Positions 52,975 to 62,362 of a stretch of DNA of 64,000 nt are shown here, one piece after another. How positions within the stretch are numbered: the stretch's first letter is position 1; each line of letters starts with the position of its first letter. The notes beneath the pieces are model-generated. The model had not been told where the DNA came from, did no database searches, and saw only the letters and a list, made by a program, of their open reading frames with translations. Source of the stretch: Hoeflea sp. (GTDB lineage: Bacteria; Pseudomonadota; Alphaproteobacteria; Rhizobiales; Rhizobiaceae); assembly GCF_030682515.1 (NCBI RefSeq), contig NZ_JAUXOD010000122.1, positions 1-64,000 of the forward strand, read 5' to 3'. A program made the position numbers and the translations under genes.

Positions 52975-54174
52975 ATGATGACCCCCATCGCGCCCCTGCA
53001 TGCTGCCTCGCCGGAAGACCTGCCCTACCGCTTCGACGCCCTTGATGCCGCCATGGAGGCGGCGGGGCTCGACGCGCTGGTCGCCACCTCCAAGCACAAT
53101 GTCCGCTACCTGCTCGGCGGCTACCAGTTCATCTTCTTCGCGGCCATGGACGCCATCGGCCAGAGCCGCTACCTGCCGGCCTTCGTCTATATCCGCGGCG
53201 ACGCCGGCAAGACCGGCTACTTCGCCAACAAGATGGAGATCCACGAACATCGGGTCGCCCCCTTCTGGGTGCCCGAGTTCCGCCCCGACCACTGGGGCTC
53301 GGTCGACACCATGCAGGCGGTGGGCGGGTATCTGCAGAAATGCGGCATCGCCAGCGGCCGGATCGGCTTTGAGGCGGGCTTCATGCCCAAGGACGGCTTT
53401 GACGCGCTGTCGGGCGCTCTGCCGCAGGCGCGGTTCACTGATGCCAGCATGCTCATGACCCGTCTCAGGATGATCAAGACCAGGCCCGAACTCGACCTCT
53501 TGCGCGAGGCGACCGCGCGCATCAGCGCCTCGATGCAGGCCACGATCAGGGCCGCGCACGCGGGCACGACGAAGTTCGAAATTATCGAACGGCTGCGCCA
53601 GGAGGAGAGCGCGCGCGAGCTGACGTTTGAGTATTGCCTGCTGACGCTCGGCGCCAGCCATGTCCGCGCCGGCTCCGGCCAGGCCTGGAACCGGGGCGAG
53701 GTGATGTCGATCGATTCAGGCGGCAACCTCCATGGCTATATCGGCGACATCTGCCGCATGGGCGTGCTGGGCGAGCCCGATGCGGAACTGAACGACATCC
53801 TGGCCGAGGTGGAAGCCGTGCAGCAGGCGGCCTTCGCGCAGATTGCGCCCGGCAAGACCGGCGCGGAGATGATCGCGGCCGGAGAAGTCGAGCTCCGGCG
53901 CGGCCCCAACGCCGCCCACAACGATTTCTTCGCCCATGGCATGGGACTGATCAGCCACGAGGCGCCGTTCCTGATGACCAATCATCCGGTCGCCTATCAG
54001 GGCTCGGATGCTCACACGCCCTTCGAGCCGGGCATGGTGTTGTCGGTGGAGACGACGATGCAACATCCCACGCGCGGCTACGTCAAGCTCGAGGATACGG
54101 TGATCCTGACCGAGACCGGCCATGAAGTGTTCGGCGCCGACAATCGCGGATGGACTGTCAGTGACCCGGACTGA
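52975..54174 (+). CDS. M24 family Xaa-Pro aminopeptidase/creatinase-like protein
   Basis: A 399-residue protein of the pita-bread (creatinase/M24) fold. The C-terminal metal pocket has MSIDSGGNLHGYIGDICRM (two Asp), FFAHGMGLISHEAPF (His), LSVETTM (Glu) and VKLEDTVIL (Glu), a full set of dinuclear ligands, so a peptidase or amidinohydrolase-like activity is possible. Followed after about 100 bases by the DJ-1 gene. Confidence 0.85.
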   Translation: MMTPIAPLHAASPEDLPYRFDALDAAMEAAGLDALVATSKHNVRYLLGGYQFIFFAAMDAIGQSRYLPAFVYIRGDAGKTGYFANKMEIHEHRVAPFWVPEFRPDHWGSVDTMQAVGGYLQKCGIASGRIGFEAGFMPKDGFDALSGALPQARFTDASMLMTRLRMIKTRPELDLLREATARISASMQATIRAAHAGTTKFEIIERLRQEESARELTFEYCLLTLGASHVRAGSGQAWNRGEVMSIDSGGNLHGYIGDICRMGVLGEPDAELNDILAEVEAVQQAAFAQIAPGKTGAEMIAAGEVELRRGPNAAHNDFFAHGMGLISHEAPFLMTNHPVAYQGSDAHTPFEPGMVLSVETTMQHPTRGYVKLEDTVILTETGHEVFGADNRGWTVSDPD

Positions 54175-54272
54175 GCGCCGAGGCGCCTGCCGACGGGGGC
54201 AATGACCATAGCTTAAGGCCCGGCCCTGGCGCCGGGCGACTTCAAGAACGACCAACCAGGAGGAGATAGAGA

Positions 54273-54860
54273 ATGGGTGGCAAGAAGATACTGATGCTGA
54301 CGGGGGAATTCACGGAGGAATACGAGATCTTCGTGTTCCAGCAGGGCATGGAGGCCGTGGGGCATACGGTCCACGTCGTCTGTCCGGACAAGAAGGCAGG
54401 GGACCGGATCAAGACCTCCCTGCATGATTTCGAGGGCGACCAGACCTACACCGAAAAGCCCGGCCATTATGCCGACATCAACAAGACCTTCACGGAAGTG
54501 AAGGTCGAGGACTACCACGCCGTCTATGCGGCGGGCGGCCGCGGCCCCGAATATATCCGCACCGACAAGCGGGTGCAGGCCATGGTCCGGCATTTCCACG
54601 AGTCCGGAAAGCCGATCTTCACGATCTGCCATGGCGTCCAGATCCTGATGGCGGTGCCGGGCGTGCTGACGGGCAAGAAGGTGGCAGGTCTCGGCGCCTG
54701 CGAGCCCGAGATCACCGCCGTCGGCGGCACCTATATCGACGTGAAGCCGACGGAAGCCTATGTCGACGGCAATATGGTCTCGGCCAAAGGCTGGACCGGG
54801 CTTGCCGCCTTCATGCGCGAATGCCTGAAGGTGCTCGGCACCAAGATCACGCACAGCTGA
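54273..54860 (+). CDS. DJ-1/PfpI family protein
   Basis: A 195-residue flavodoxin-like protein. The nucleophile elbow TICHGVQIL with its cysteine and the glutamate of LTGEFTEEYE make the DJ-1 active site. Activities in the family include glyoxalase, amidase and chaperone roles. A strong AGGAGGAGA site precedes ATG 54273. It closes the plus-strand cluster. Confidence 0.88.
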   Translation: MGGKKILMLTGEFTEEYEIFVFQQGMEAVGHTVHVVCPDKKAGDRIKTSLHDFEGDQTYTEKPGHYADINKTFTEVKVEDYHAVYAAGGRGPEYIRTDKRVQAMVRHFHESGKPIFTICHGVQILMAVPGVLTGKKVAGLGACEPEITAVGGTYIDVKPTEAYVDGNMVSAKGWTGLAAFMRECLKVLGTKITHS

Positions 54861-54873
54861 GCGGTCGTCCAAG

Positions 54874-54915
54874 CGCCGCCGCACGGGGCCTTCAGGGTCC
54901 CGTGCTGCGGCCTTT
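54874..54915. terminator. Hairpin between convergent DJ-1 and dioxygenase genes
   Basis: GCACGGG (54881-54887) pairs with CCCGTGC (54899-54905), extended by CCGC and GCGG with one bulge, then CCTTT. It serves both directions. Confidence 0.55.
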
Positions 54916-54932
54916 GACGATCGGCGCGGCGA

Positions 54933-55796
54933 TCAGGCCTCGCCGGCCCTGTTCAGCACGAAGTCGAAACGGGATTTCCACATCGTGTCGCCGTCGGAGC
55001 CGGGCTCGAATGCGGTCAAGAGCGACGCCTTGACGCCGAACACCGCGTCCGATGTGAGCCAGGGGTCGTCGGCCACGAAGGTGTGGGTGACGACCGTCTC
55101 GAACCCATCCGCCGAGACGATGAAATGCATGTGCCCCGGCCGGTTCGGGTGGCGCCCGAGCGCAGAGAGCATCTGCCCGACCGGACCGTCATCGGGGATC
55201 GGGTAGGACACCGGCCGGATGCCGCGAAACGCGTAGGCCCCGTCCTCGCCGGTCACGAACACGCCGCGATTGTTCCATTTGGGCTGGATGTCGGGCTGCT
55301 GGACGTCATAGAAGCCGTCGGCATTGTCGCACCAGACATCGAGCGTCGCGCCCTTCACCGGCTTGCCGTCGAGGTCGAGAACCCGGCCCTCGAACAGGCA
55401 GCTCTCGCCCTTGCCGTCGAGCGAGATCATCTCGCCCATGGCGCGCACCGGCGCGCCCTCGACATGAAACGGGCCCAGCACGGTGTTCTCGGTCGCCCCC
55501 GAGGGCCTGCGATTGTTGATCGCATCGACCAGCATCGACAGGCCGAGCACGTCCGACAGCAGGATGAACTCCTGCCGGTTGCCGTCGCACATCTGCCCGG
55601 TGCGGGTGAGGAAGCCGATCGCCGTCGCCCATTCCGCCTGGGTCAGCTCGACGTCCTTGGCAAACGCATGCAGGTGCTTGACGAGCGAGCCCATCACCTG
55701 GCGCAGGCGCGGATCGGCCTGATCGCTCATGCGGGCGTTGACGCTTTCGACGGACGCGGCCTCGGTGAAATAGTCGATACCCTTTGCCGTGCTCAT
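54933..55796 (-). CDS. Intradiol ring-cleavage dioxygenase (hydroxyquinol/catechol 1,2-dioxygenase type)
   Basis: A 287-residue non-haem iron(III) dioxygenase. The N-terminal helical dimer domain is followed by the ligand residues: Tyr in GFYDVQQ, Tyr in PVSYPIP, then two His in RPGHMHF and the Arg of PNRPGH region. It cleaves hydroxyquinol (or catechol) to maleylacetate (or muconate). The maleylacetate reductase at 62363 points to hydroxyquinol. ATG 55796 overlaps the monooxygenase stop. Confidence 0.9.
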   Translation of the reverse strand: MSTAKGIDYFTEAASVESVNARMSDQADPRLRQVMGSLVKHLHAFAKDVELTQAEWATAIGFLTRTGQMCDGNRQEFILLSDVLGLSMLVDAINNRRPSGATENTVLGPFHVEGAPVRAMGEMISLDGKGESCLFEGRVLDLDGKPVKGATLDVWCDNADGFYDVQQPDIQPKWNNRGVFVTGEDGAYAFRGIRPVSYPIPDDGPVGQMLSALGRHPNRPGHMHFIVSADGFETVVTHTFVADDPWLTSDAVFGVKASLLTAFEPGSDGDTMWKSRFDFVLNRAGEA

Positions 55797-57583
55797 GCCA
55801 CGTCCTCCTTGTCTTGCGAGACGCCCGGCGCACGGCCGAGGACCGAACTCATCACACGCATCAATTCGCCCGCCGGGTCGTCCGGCAGAACCATCGCGCG
55901 CCAGGCCACATGGTGGTCCGGGCGGACCAGCACGCAGCCGCTTTCGGCCGTTTCGCGCGCGGTCGCCCAGTCGCCGTGATGGTCGACCCATGTCCGCCGC
56001 GGGCCGATCACATGCACCACAATGCTGAGACCAAGCGCCTTGCCGACGGTCTCTGCGGCTTCCGTCCAGCGTTCGCCGGAAATCCCGGTCAGGACCGTGA
56101 ACTTTCCCTTGCCGGTGAGGTCGAGCGTGGAGTGCTGCTTGCCGGCCTGGTCATAGACCCAGGCATGGGGAAGGCGCGCGCCCGGCCATGTGGTCGGCTG
56201 GTAGTGCAGTTCCCTGTCCCTGGTGAAGTCCGGCTCCGGCTGGCCGTCGGTCACCGCCGCCGCTGAGGCATAGCGCTGGTTCATCTCAACGCCATGGGCA
56301 TCAAACTCGTATTTCTTGAACTCGAACGCCTTGCGCAGCGCCTCGCGCTGTTTCTCCGCGGCGTTCGTCGCGTCGCAGCGTGCATCCATCGACGCCTGGA
56401 TCTTCTCGATGTCGGTGCCGCCATCCATCCCGAGCGCCTCGAAGATCGGGCCGAATTCGGCGATCGACTGGTTGGCGCGGGTGACGATCTGTTTGGCGAC
56501 CGGCGCACGCTCCTGCGAATAGGTGTCGAGGAGCGCTGGGCCCGCCTCGCCGCGGATGACGGCGGCAAGCTTCCAGGCGAGGTTGAAGCCGTCCTGGATC
56601 GAGGTGTTGGAGCCGAGCCCGTTCGACGGCGGATGCCGGTGTGCGGCGTCGCCCATGATGAAGGCGCGCCCCTTCTGCATGTGGGTCGCGTACATGTTGT
56701 TGACGGTCCAGGTGTTGGCCGACAAGAGTTCGATCTCGAGATCCGGGTCGCCAACAAGCTGGCGCGCCACGCCGGTGGCGATCTCGGGGGTGACTTCCGG
56801 AGCGGGCTGGTTGATGTCGTAGCCCCAGACGATCAGCCATTCGGTCCATGGCCGCACCATGCGCACCAGCCCCATGCCGATGCCGCCGACGTCGGCGCCG
56901 GGCTGCATCACCCAGTAGAGGACCGAGGGGCGGTGGGCCACATATTTGGAGAGGTCCGCGCGAAACAGGATGTTCATCGATCCGCCGACGCCCATCTTGC
57001 CCTCGAACGGAAGGCCCAGGTCCTCGGCAACCTTGGAATTGCCGCCGTCGGCACCGATCAGATATTTCGAGCGGATGGTGATCTCTTTGCCTGTCAGGCG
57101 GTCGAGGCAGGTGGTCGTCACGCCGTCAGCGTCCTGGACATGGGAGAGGTACTGGGTCGACATCCGCGCCTGCGTGCCGCGCGAGCAAGCTGTCTTGAAC
57201 AAGAGCGGCTCCATCAGCGTCTGCGGCAGGTCGTTCATCATCGTGGGCGACGACAGATGGTGCTCCGCCCGCGATAGCGGATGGCTGCCCCAGCTCTTCA
57301 TCCGGCCGATCTCCTCGCCGGCGAGGCTCTCGCAGAACACGTTCTCGCCCATTAGGTCCTGCGGCGTGCAGTGCATGTAGGCTTCCGCCTCGACCTCGGG
57401 TCCGAGGTCGCGCAGCACCTCCATCGTGCGCTGGTTGGTGATGTGGGCCCGCGGCGTGTTGGCGAGCCATCGGTAGCGATTGACCACCATGTTCTCGACG
57501 CCATAGGACGACAGCAGCGCCGCGGTGGCCGAGCCGGCCGGCCCGGTTCCGATGATGAGTACGTCCGTGGTGATATCCGCCAT
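55793..57583 (-). CDS. FAD-dependent aromatic monooxygenase (phenol/resorcinol hydroxylase type)
   Basis: A 596-residue class-A flavoprotein hydroxylase. FAD motifs: VLIIGTGPAGSATA at the N-terminus, the DG motif LIGADGGNSKV, and GD motif FIMGDAAHRHPPSNGLG; the thioredoxin-like C-terminal domain follows (about 430-590). The size fits TfdB/PheA-type phenol hydroxylases. Context suggests hydroxylation of resorcinol or a related diphenol to hydroxyquinol. ATG 57583 has GGGAGG seven bases before. Confidence 0.9.
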   Translation of the reverse strand: MADITTDVLIIGTGPAGSATAALLSSYGVENMVVNRYRWLANTPRAHITNQRTMEVLRDLGPEVEAEAYMHCTPQDLMGENVFCESLAGEEIGRMKSWGSHPLSRAEHHLSSPTMMNDLPQTLMEPLLFKTACSRGTQARMSTQYLSHVQDADGVTTTCLDRLTGKEITIRSKYLIGADGGNSKVAEDLGLPFEGKMGVGGSMNILFRADLSKYVAHRPSVLYWVMQPGADVGGIGMGLVRMVRPWTEWLIVWGYDINQPAPEVTPEIATGVARQLVGDPDLEIELLSANTWTVNNMYATHMQKGRAFIMGDAAHRHPPSNGLGSNTSIQDGFNLAWKLAAVIRGEAGPALLDTYSQERAPVAKQIVTRANQSIAEFGPIFEALGMDGGTDIEKIQASMDARCDATNAAEKQREALRKAFEFKKYEFDAHGVEMNQRYASAAAVTDGQPEPDFTRDRELHYQPTTWPGARLPHAWVYDQAGKQHSTLDLTGKGKFTVLTGISGERWTEAAETVGKALGLSIVVHVIGPRRTWVDHHGDWATARETAESGCVLVRPDHHVAWRAMVLPDDPAGELMRVMSSVLGRAPGVSQDKEDVA

Positions 57584-57585
57584 GT

Positions 57586-58665
57586 TTATTCCTCCCTTGA
57601 TGGTTTGGACCGATCGGCAAGCTTTCCGCCCGAAAGCCGGCGCCGGATCGGGAACAACTGAATGCCGCTCTTGTCGCTGATCAGGCCCCACAGCCCGCGC
57701 GGCGCAAACAGCATGATGACGATGCCGATCCCGCCCAGCGCGATCAGGTACCAGGACCCGTAATCGGCAAACAGGGTCTGCAGCGCGAAGAACACCAGCA
57801 CGCCGATGATCGGGCCCTCGATGGTGCCGATGCCGCCGATCACCACGATGAAGATCACGAAGGCGGTCCAGTCGATCACCGAGAACGCGCTGTCCGGGCT
57901 GATCCGGCCGTTCTGCAGGAAGATCAGGCCGCCGGCGAGACCCGTGCCGAAGGCGGCGATCAGGAAGACCATCCATTTCATCCGCGCCGCATCGACCCCG
58001 ACCGATTTGGCCGCCTCCATGTTGTCGCGCACGGCTGCAAGCGCCAGGCCGCGCTTGGTTCGCAGGAGCCAGTAGATGCCGCCGATGGTGGCCACCAGCA
58101 GCGCGAGCGCCAGCCAGTAGGCAAGGATGTCGCGCGCCGCCGAATCGCGCACGTCGAACACGCTCTGGATCCACGTCACGCCCCACATCACCTCGCGGGC
58201 CTCGCGCGGCATCGACGTGCCGGTGCCGCCGCCGACCGACCGCCACTGCGCCACCACCAGCCGCGCCACCTCGGCCACCACCCAGGTTCCGATGGCGAAA
58301 TAGGCGCCCTGCAGGCGAAACGCGAAAAACGCCGTGGGAATGGCCAGCAGCAGCGCGCCGACGCCCGACAGCAACAGTGCCGCAATCGGGTTCAGTCCCC
58401 ACAGGATAACGGAGCCGAACAGCATATAGGCGCCGAAGCCGACGAAAGCCTGCTGCCCGACGCTCACCAGCCCGCCATAGCCCGCAAGCAGGTTCCAGAA
58501 CTGGGCCAGCACCAGCATGGTGAAGATGAAGAACAGGTCCTGGATCAGTCCGCGCCCGGCGAAGGCGGGGAGCACGATCGCCACGACCACAAGGCAGGCC
58601 GCGGCAATGGCCCCGAAGGTCGATGTCCGGGTGCGGGTGGAGACGAGATAGGGGGGTGTGCGCAT
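57586..58665 (-). CDS. Branched-chain-type ABC transporter permease, LivM family
   Basis: A 359-residue permease with about ten membrane helices, including QFWNLLAGYGGLVSVGQQAFVG, the LivM signature. ATG 58665 shares one base with the livH stop; the open frame to 58818 overlaps livH. It pairs with the LivH protein in an importer that, given its neighbours, probably brings in aromatic acids or diphenols, not branched amino acids. Confidence 0.9.
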   Translation of the reverse strand: MRTPPYLVSTRTRTSTFGAIAAACLVVVAIVLPAFAGRGLIQDLFFIFTMLVLAQFWNLLAGYGGLVSVGQQAFVGFGAYMLFGSVILWGLNPIAALLLSGVGALLLAIPTAFFAFRLQGAYFAIGTWVVAEVARLVVAQWRSVGGGTGTSMPREAREVMWGVTWIQSVFDVRDSAARDILAYWLALALLVATIGGIYWLLRTKRGLALAAVRDNMEAAKSVGVDAARMKWMVFLIAAFGTGLAGGLIFLQNGRISPDSAFSVIDWTAFVIFIVVIGGIGTIEGPIIGVLVFFALQTLFADYGSWYLIALGGIGIVIMLFAPRGLWGLISDKSGIQLFPIRRRLSGGKLADRSKPSREE

Positions 58666-59528
58666 CAGTCGTTCGCCCTCGGAAACAGTCCCCGCGGCCG
58701 GACCAGAAGCACCAGCAGGAAGGCCAGGTGTCCGGCCAGTATCTGCCATTCGGGATTGATGGCGGCCCCCAGCGTCTGGGCCACGCCGATGATGATCCCG
58801 CCTGCGAGCGTCCCCCACAGCGAGCCGAGTCCGCCGATGATGACGGCCTCGAAGGCATAGATCAGCCGCGCCGGACCGATGGTCGGATCGAAATTGGAGC
58901 GCGTGCCCAGATAGAGCGCGGCGATGGTGACGACGACCATGGCGATGCCGGTGGCCTGGGCGAAGACCCGCTGCGGCTTGATGCCCATCAGGCCTGCGGT
59001 GACCGGATCATCGGAGGTGGCGCGGAACGCGCGTCCGAGCGAGGTGCGGTAGAACAGCCATTGCAACGCCAGGATCACCCCGATCGCTGACAGCAGGGTC
59101 AGAAGCGGCATCAATCCGACCGTGACCGGGCCGATGGGCAGCGACGCGGTTTCGAGAGTGCCTGCGGGAATGCGGCGGCTGTCGGCGGAGAAGCCCTCCT
59201 GCAGCACGTTCTGGATCACCACGGAGAGGCCAAAGGTGACCAGCAGCGGCGGCAGGATATCAGCGCCGAGCACCCGGTTGAGCACGAAGCGCTGCAGGCC
59301 GTAGCCTATGGCGAACATCACCGGCATGGCGACAAGCGCCGCCACGAACGGATTGAGCCCGAGCATCGAGACGATGACCAGCAGCAGATAGGCAGCGAGC
59401 ACGATCAGGTCGCCATGGGCCAGGTTGACCAGCCGCATGATGCCGAACACCAGCGAAAGCCCCGCCGCAAACAGCGCATAGAGGCCTCCGAGCAGGATCC
59501 CCTGCACGATCGTGTCCACCCAGATCAT
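58665..59528 (-). CDS. Branched-chain-type ABC transporter permease, LivH family
   Basis: A 287-residue permease with eight helices, LFAAGLSLVFGIMRLVNLAHGD (short form of the LivH motif) and AIGGLGS-like C-terminal segment IIGGLGSLWGT. ATG 59528 begins MIWVDTIVQG. Its stop overlaps livM start. It sits downstream of livF with a four-base overlap at 59525-59528. Confidence 0.9.
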   Translation of the reverse strand: MIWVDTIVQGILLGGLYALFAAGLSLVFGIMRLVNLAHGDLIVLAAYLLLVIVSMLGLNPFVAALVAMPVMFAIGYGLQRFVLNRVLGADILPPLLVTFGLSVVIQNVLQEGFSADSRRIPAGTLETASLPIGPVTVGLMPLLTLLSAIGVILALQWLFYRTSLGRAFRATSDDPVTAGLMGIKPQRVFAQATGIAMVVVTIAALYLGTRSNFDPTIGPARLIYAFEAVIIGGLGSLWGTLAGGIIIGVAQTLGAAINPEWQILAGHLAFLLVLLVRPRGLFPRAND

Positions 59529-60232
59529 GCGGCCACTCCAAAATAGGCCTTGTGAATGGCGTCGCGGCTCAGCTCCTCCGGCGTCCCCTCGAGCGTCACC
59601 TTGCCTTCCATCATGCAGTAGACCCGGTCGGCGACCTTGAGGGCCTGGCCGATGTCCTGTTCGACGATGATGACGGACGCTCCGGCTTGTCTGATCCGGG
59701 GCAGCGCCGCGTAGATGTCGCGGATGATGACGGGCGCGAGGCCCAGCGAAAGCTCGTCGCAGAGCAGGACCCTGGGATTGCTCATCAGCGCCCGGCCGAT
59801 CGCCACCATCTGCTGCTGGCCGCCCGACAGCGCATTGCCGGGCGCGGTGCGGCGCTCCTTCAGCATCGGGAACATCCCATAGACCGCGTCGAGGTCCCAG
59901 GCGCCGTTGCCGCTGCTCCGGTAGGCGCCGATCATCAGGTTCTCCTCGACGCTGAGCGACGGGAACAGGCGGCGGCCTTCGGGCACCATGGAGATGCCGA
60001 GCGCGACGATGTCGTCGGCCGGAAGCGCCCCGATCGGCCGGCCATCGAGCAGCACCATGCCCGGCTCCTGCCTGAGCACGCCCGACAGCGAGCGCAGCAG
60101 CGAGGACTTGCCCGCGCCATTGGCGCCGATGATGGCGACGCATTCGCCTTGATCGAGCCTTATATCGACCCCGAAGAGGGCCTGGAAATCGCCGTAATGG
60201 GCTGTCAGCCCATGGGTTTCAAGCAGCGCCAT
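59525..60232 (-). CDS. ABC transporter ATP-binding protein, LivF family
   Basis: A 235-residue ATPase of the LivF class: Walker A GANGAGKSSLL, signature LSGGQQQMVAIGRAL, Walker B VLLCDELSLGLAP, and VEQDIGQALKVADR. Start at ATG 60232, shared with the LivG stop by one base. It energises the same importer as LivG. Confidence 0.92.
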   Translation of the reverse strand: MALLETHGLTAHYGDFQALFGVDIRLDQGECVAIIGANGAGKSSLLRSLSGVLRQEPGMVLLDGRPIGALPADDIVALGISMVPEGRRLFPSLSVEENLMIGAYRSSGNGAWDLDAVYGMFPMLKERRTAPGNALSGGQQQMVAIGRALMSNPRVLLCDELSLGLAPVIIRDIYAALPRIRQAGASVIIVEQDIGQALKVADRVYCMMEGKVTLEGTPEELSRDAIHKAYFGVAA

Positions 60233-60966
60233 CAGACCTCGATCCCCAGGTAGATTTCCTGCACGTCCTTGGACGCCATGATCGCCTCCGGCTCGCCAAG
60301 GCCGATGATCTTGCCGAAATCCAGCACCAGCAACCGCTCGACCACGCGGTTGAGCGCGTGCAGCACATGCTCGATCCAGATGATCGTCACGCCCTCGCGG
60401 TGCAGCGCACGGATGGTGTCGACCAGCGCGATGCACTCGCCCTCCGTCAGGCCTCCTGCGATCTCGTCGAGCAGCAGAAGCTTCGGATCCGTGGCCATGG
60501 CGCGGGCGAGTTCAAGCCGCTTGCGCTGCAGCAGCGAAAGGCTGCCTGCCAGCACATTGGCCGAGCCGATCAGTTCGGTGCGCTCGAGGATCCCGGCGCA
60601 GGCCTGTTCGGCCTCGCCTTCACTGCAGGGCCGGCCGTGGGTGGCCGCCACCAGCAGGTTCTCGAACACGGTGAGCTTGTCGAAGGGTTGCGGGATCTGG
60701 AACGAGCGCCCGACGCCGGCGATGCAGCGCTGCATCGGCGGCACCCTTGTCACATCCTCGCCCATGAACAGGATCGACCCGCTGTCGGGGCGAAGATTGC
60801 CGGTGATGAGGTTGAACAGCGTCGACTTGCCGGCGCCGTTCGGACCGATGATACCCAGCGCCTCGCCCGGCGGCACCGCAAAGCTCACGTCATCCGTCAC
60901 CGTGAGCGCGCCGAAGCTTTTCGACACGCCCTCGAGTTTCAGGATCGGTTCCGCCGGGTTGGTCAT
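60232..60966 (-). CDS. ABC transporter ATP-binding protein, LivG family
   Basis: A 244-residue ATPase of the LivG class: Walker A GPNGAGKSTLFNL, signature LSLLQRKRLELARAM, Walker B LLLLDEIAGGL. ATG 60966 begins MTNPAEPILKL; the open frame to 61140 overlaps the binding-protein gene. It is separated from that gene by a hairpin at 61005-61031. Confidence 0.92.
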   Translation of the reverse strand: MTNPAEPILKLEGVSKSFGALTVTDDVSFAVPPGEALGIIGPNGAGKSTLFNLITGNLRPDSGSILFMGEDVTRVPPMQRCIAGVGRSFQIPQPFDKLTVFENLLVAATHGRPCSEGEAEQACAGILERTELIGSANVLAGSLSLLQRKRLELARAMATDPKLLLLDEIAGGLTEGECIALVDTIRALHREGVTIIWIEHVLHALNRVVERLLVLDFGKIIGLGEPEAIMASKDVQEIYLGIEV

Positions 60967-61004
60967 GGATCGGGCTTTCAAGCGAGTTTCGGCGATAGTG
61001 TTGA

Positions 61005-61031
61005 GTGCCGCTCCGCGTTGCGGGGCGGCAC
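61005..61031 (-). terminator. Hairpin after the LivK-type binding-protein gene
   Basis: GTGCCGC-T-CCGC (61005-61016) pairs with GCGG-G-GCGGCAC (61020-61031) through 11 Watson-Crick pairs and one wobble, loop GTT. No T-run. It lies inside the operon between binding protein and ATPase. Confidence 0.65.
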
Positions 61032-61040
61032 GGTTTGGGA

Positions 61041-62321
61041 TCAGGACAGCGCTTCCATCACGCCCTGTGTGGGGATGTTGGGTGCGGTCTTGTTGTCGAC
61101 GACGACGAGATCGAAGGTGCCGTCGTCCTTGCGGCGCCACTGCCCGCCCACCAGCGGTGTCTTACAGACGTTCTTGGCCGCGAACGGCGGAACGCCCTCG
61201 CCGTTCCAGGCGACGCGGCCGACAATGGTGTTGAGATCGCTCTTGGCGATCGTCTCGGCCATGCCTTCGGCATTGGTCGGGTCATCCGCCCGCTTGATGA
61301 CGTCAGCCGCCATCTCGAACAGCGAATGAACAAAACCGATCGGCTGGGTCCACGGACGCCCGGTGGCCTCGGTGAAGGCGGCGGCAAGTTCGGCACAGCT
61401 CTGGCCGGTCAGCGAGGAGCTGAACGGATGGTTGGCCGACCACCAGACTTCAGACGACAGGTTGTGCCCCGCGGCACCCAGCGTTTCCACCGATTGCGGG
61501 AACAGGATCGCCTTGGCCACCGTGATCGCCTTCGGCGCGTAGCCCTGCTGGCTCGCCTGGTTGCGGAAGGTGGTGAAGTCCGGCGGGATCACCACGCCGG
61601 TGACGATGTCGACGCCCGCCTGCTTGAAGGCGTTGATCTGCGCCGTGAAGTCGTCCGTCAGGTTCTGGAACCGGCCCGGATCGGTGGTCTCGTAGCCCGC
61701 GGCGGCGAAGCCCGGCGCCACGCCGACATTCGGATCGCCCCAGGCGTTGCCGTCGGCATCGTTGGGGAACAGGCCGCCCACCTTCTTGTTGGTGTCGAGC
61801 TGGTTCCACATGTTGGTGAACACCGCGATGACGTCTTCGAGGCCCCAGAAATAGTGATAGGTGAAATCGAACGGCTTCCAGCTTTCGGGATTGCCGGGAT
61901 TGCCCTGCTGGCCGATGAACCACGGCTGCCAGGGCGCCTTGGTCGAAATCGTCGGCACCCCTTCGCTTTCGCACACGGTCGAGACCGGGTTGGTGGTTTC
62001 CGGTGTTGAGGCCACCAGCATCAGGTTGACCTCGTTGTTGATGATCAGCTCCTGGGCCACGTCGGCCGCGCGGTTGGGGTTGGACTGGCTGTCCTTGACG
62101 ATGACTTCGACATCCATGCCCTGTTCGGCCACATAGCGGTTGAACATGTCGATGGTGAAGGCGTCGGCTTCGGCAAAGCCTGCCAGCGGGCCGGTCTGCG
62201 GGCTGACATAGCCGATGCGGATCTTCCTGTTCTGCGCGATGGCCGGCATCGCCAGCCCGCCCGCGGCGATGATGAGTCCCCCGGCGGCGGCTGTCTTGAT
62301 AATGCGTCTGCGTGTGATCAT
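61041..62321 (-). CDS. Extracellular substrate-binding protein, LivK-like, Tat-type signal
   Basis: A 426-residue periplasmic protein. The N-terminus TRRRIIKTAAAGG is a twin-arginine-like signal with cleavage near AIAQN. The fold is the branched-chain/aromatic amino-acid receptor type (IGYVSPQTGPLAGFAEAD, VVIPPDFTTFRNQASQQG). It starts the minus-strand Liv-monooxygenase operon together with the maleylacetate reductase gene 41 bases upstream. Confidence 0.88.
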   Translation of the reverse strand: MITRRRIIKTAAAGGLIIAAGGLAMPAIAQNRKIRIGYVSPQTGPLAGFAEADAFTIDMFNRYVAEQGMDVEVIVKDSQSNPNRAADVAQELIINNEVNLMLVASTPETTNPVSTVCESEGVPTISTKAPWQPWFIGQQGNPGNPESWKPFDFTYHYFWGLEDVIAVFTNMWNQLDTNKKVGGLFPNDADGNAWGDPNVGVAPGFAAAGYETTDPGRFQNLTDDFTAQINAFKQAGVDIVTGVVIPPDFTTFRNQASQQGYAPKAITVAKAILFPQSVETLGAAGHNLSSEVWWSANHPFSSSLTGQSCAELAAAFTEATGRPWTQPIGFVHSLFEMAADVIKRADDPTNAEGMAETIAKSDLNTIVGRVAWNGEGVPPFAAKNVCKTPLVGGQWRRKDDGTFDLVVVDNKTAPNIPTQGVMEALS

Positions 62322-62362
62322 CTGCTTCTCCTCCCGTGAACGTTTGCTTCTGGATGTCTGCT

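Noticed and set aside
57584-58858. Possible fusion of the FAD monooxygenase with an upstream 425-residue extension
   Set aside because: The extension is the wrong frame of the LivM permease gene, and the monooxygenase has its own ATG at 57583 with a GGGAGG site.
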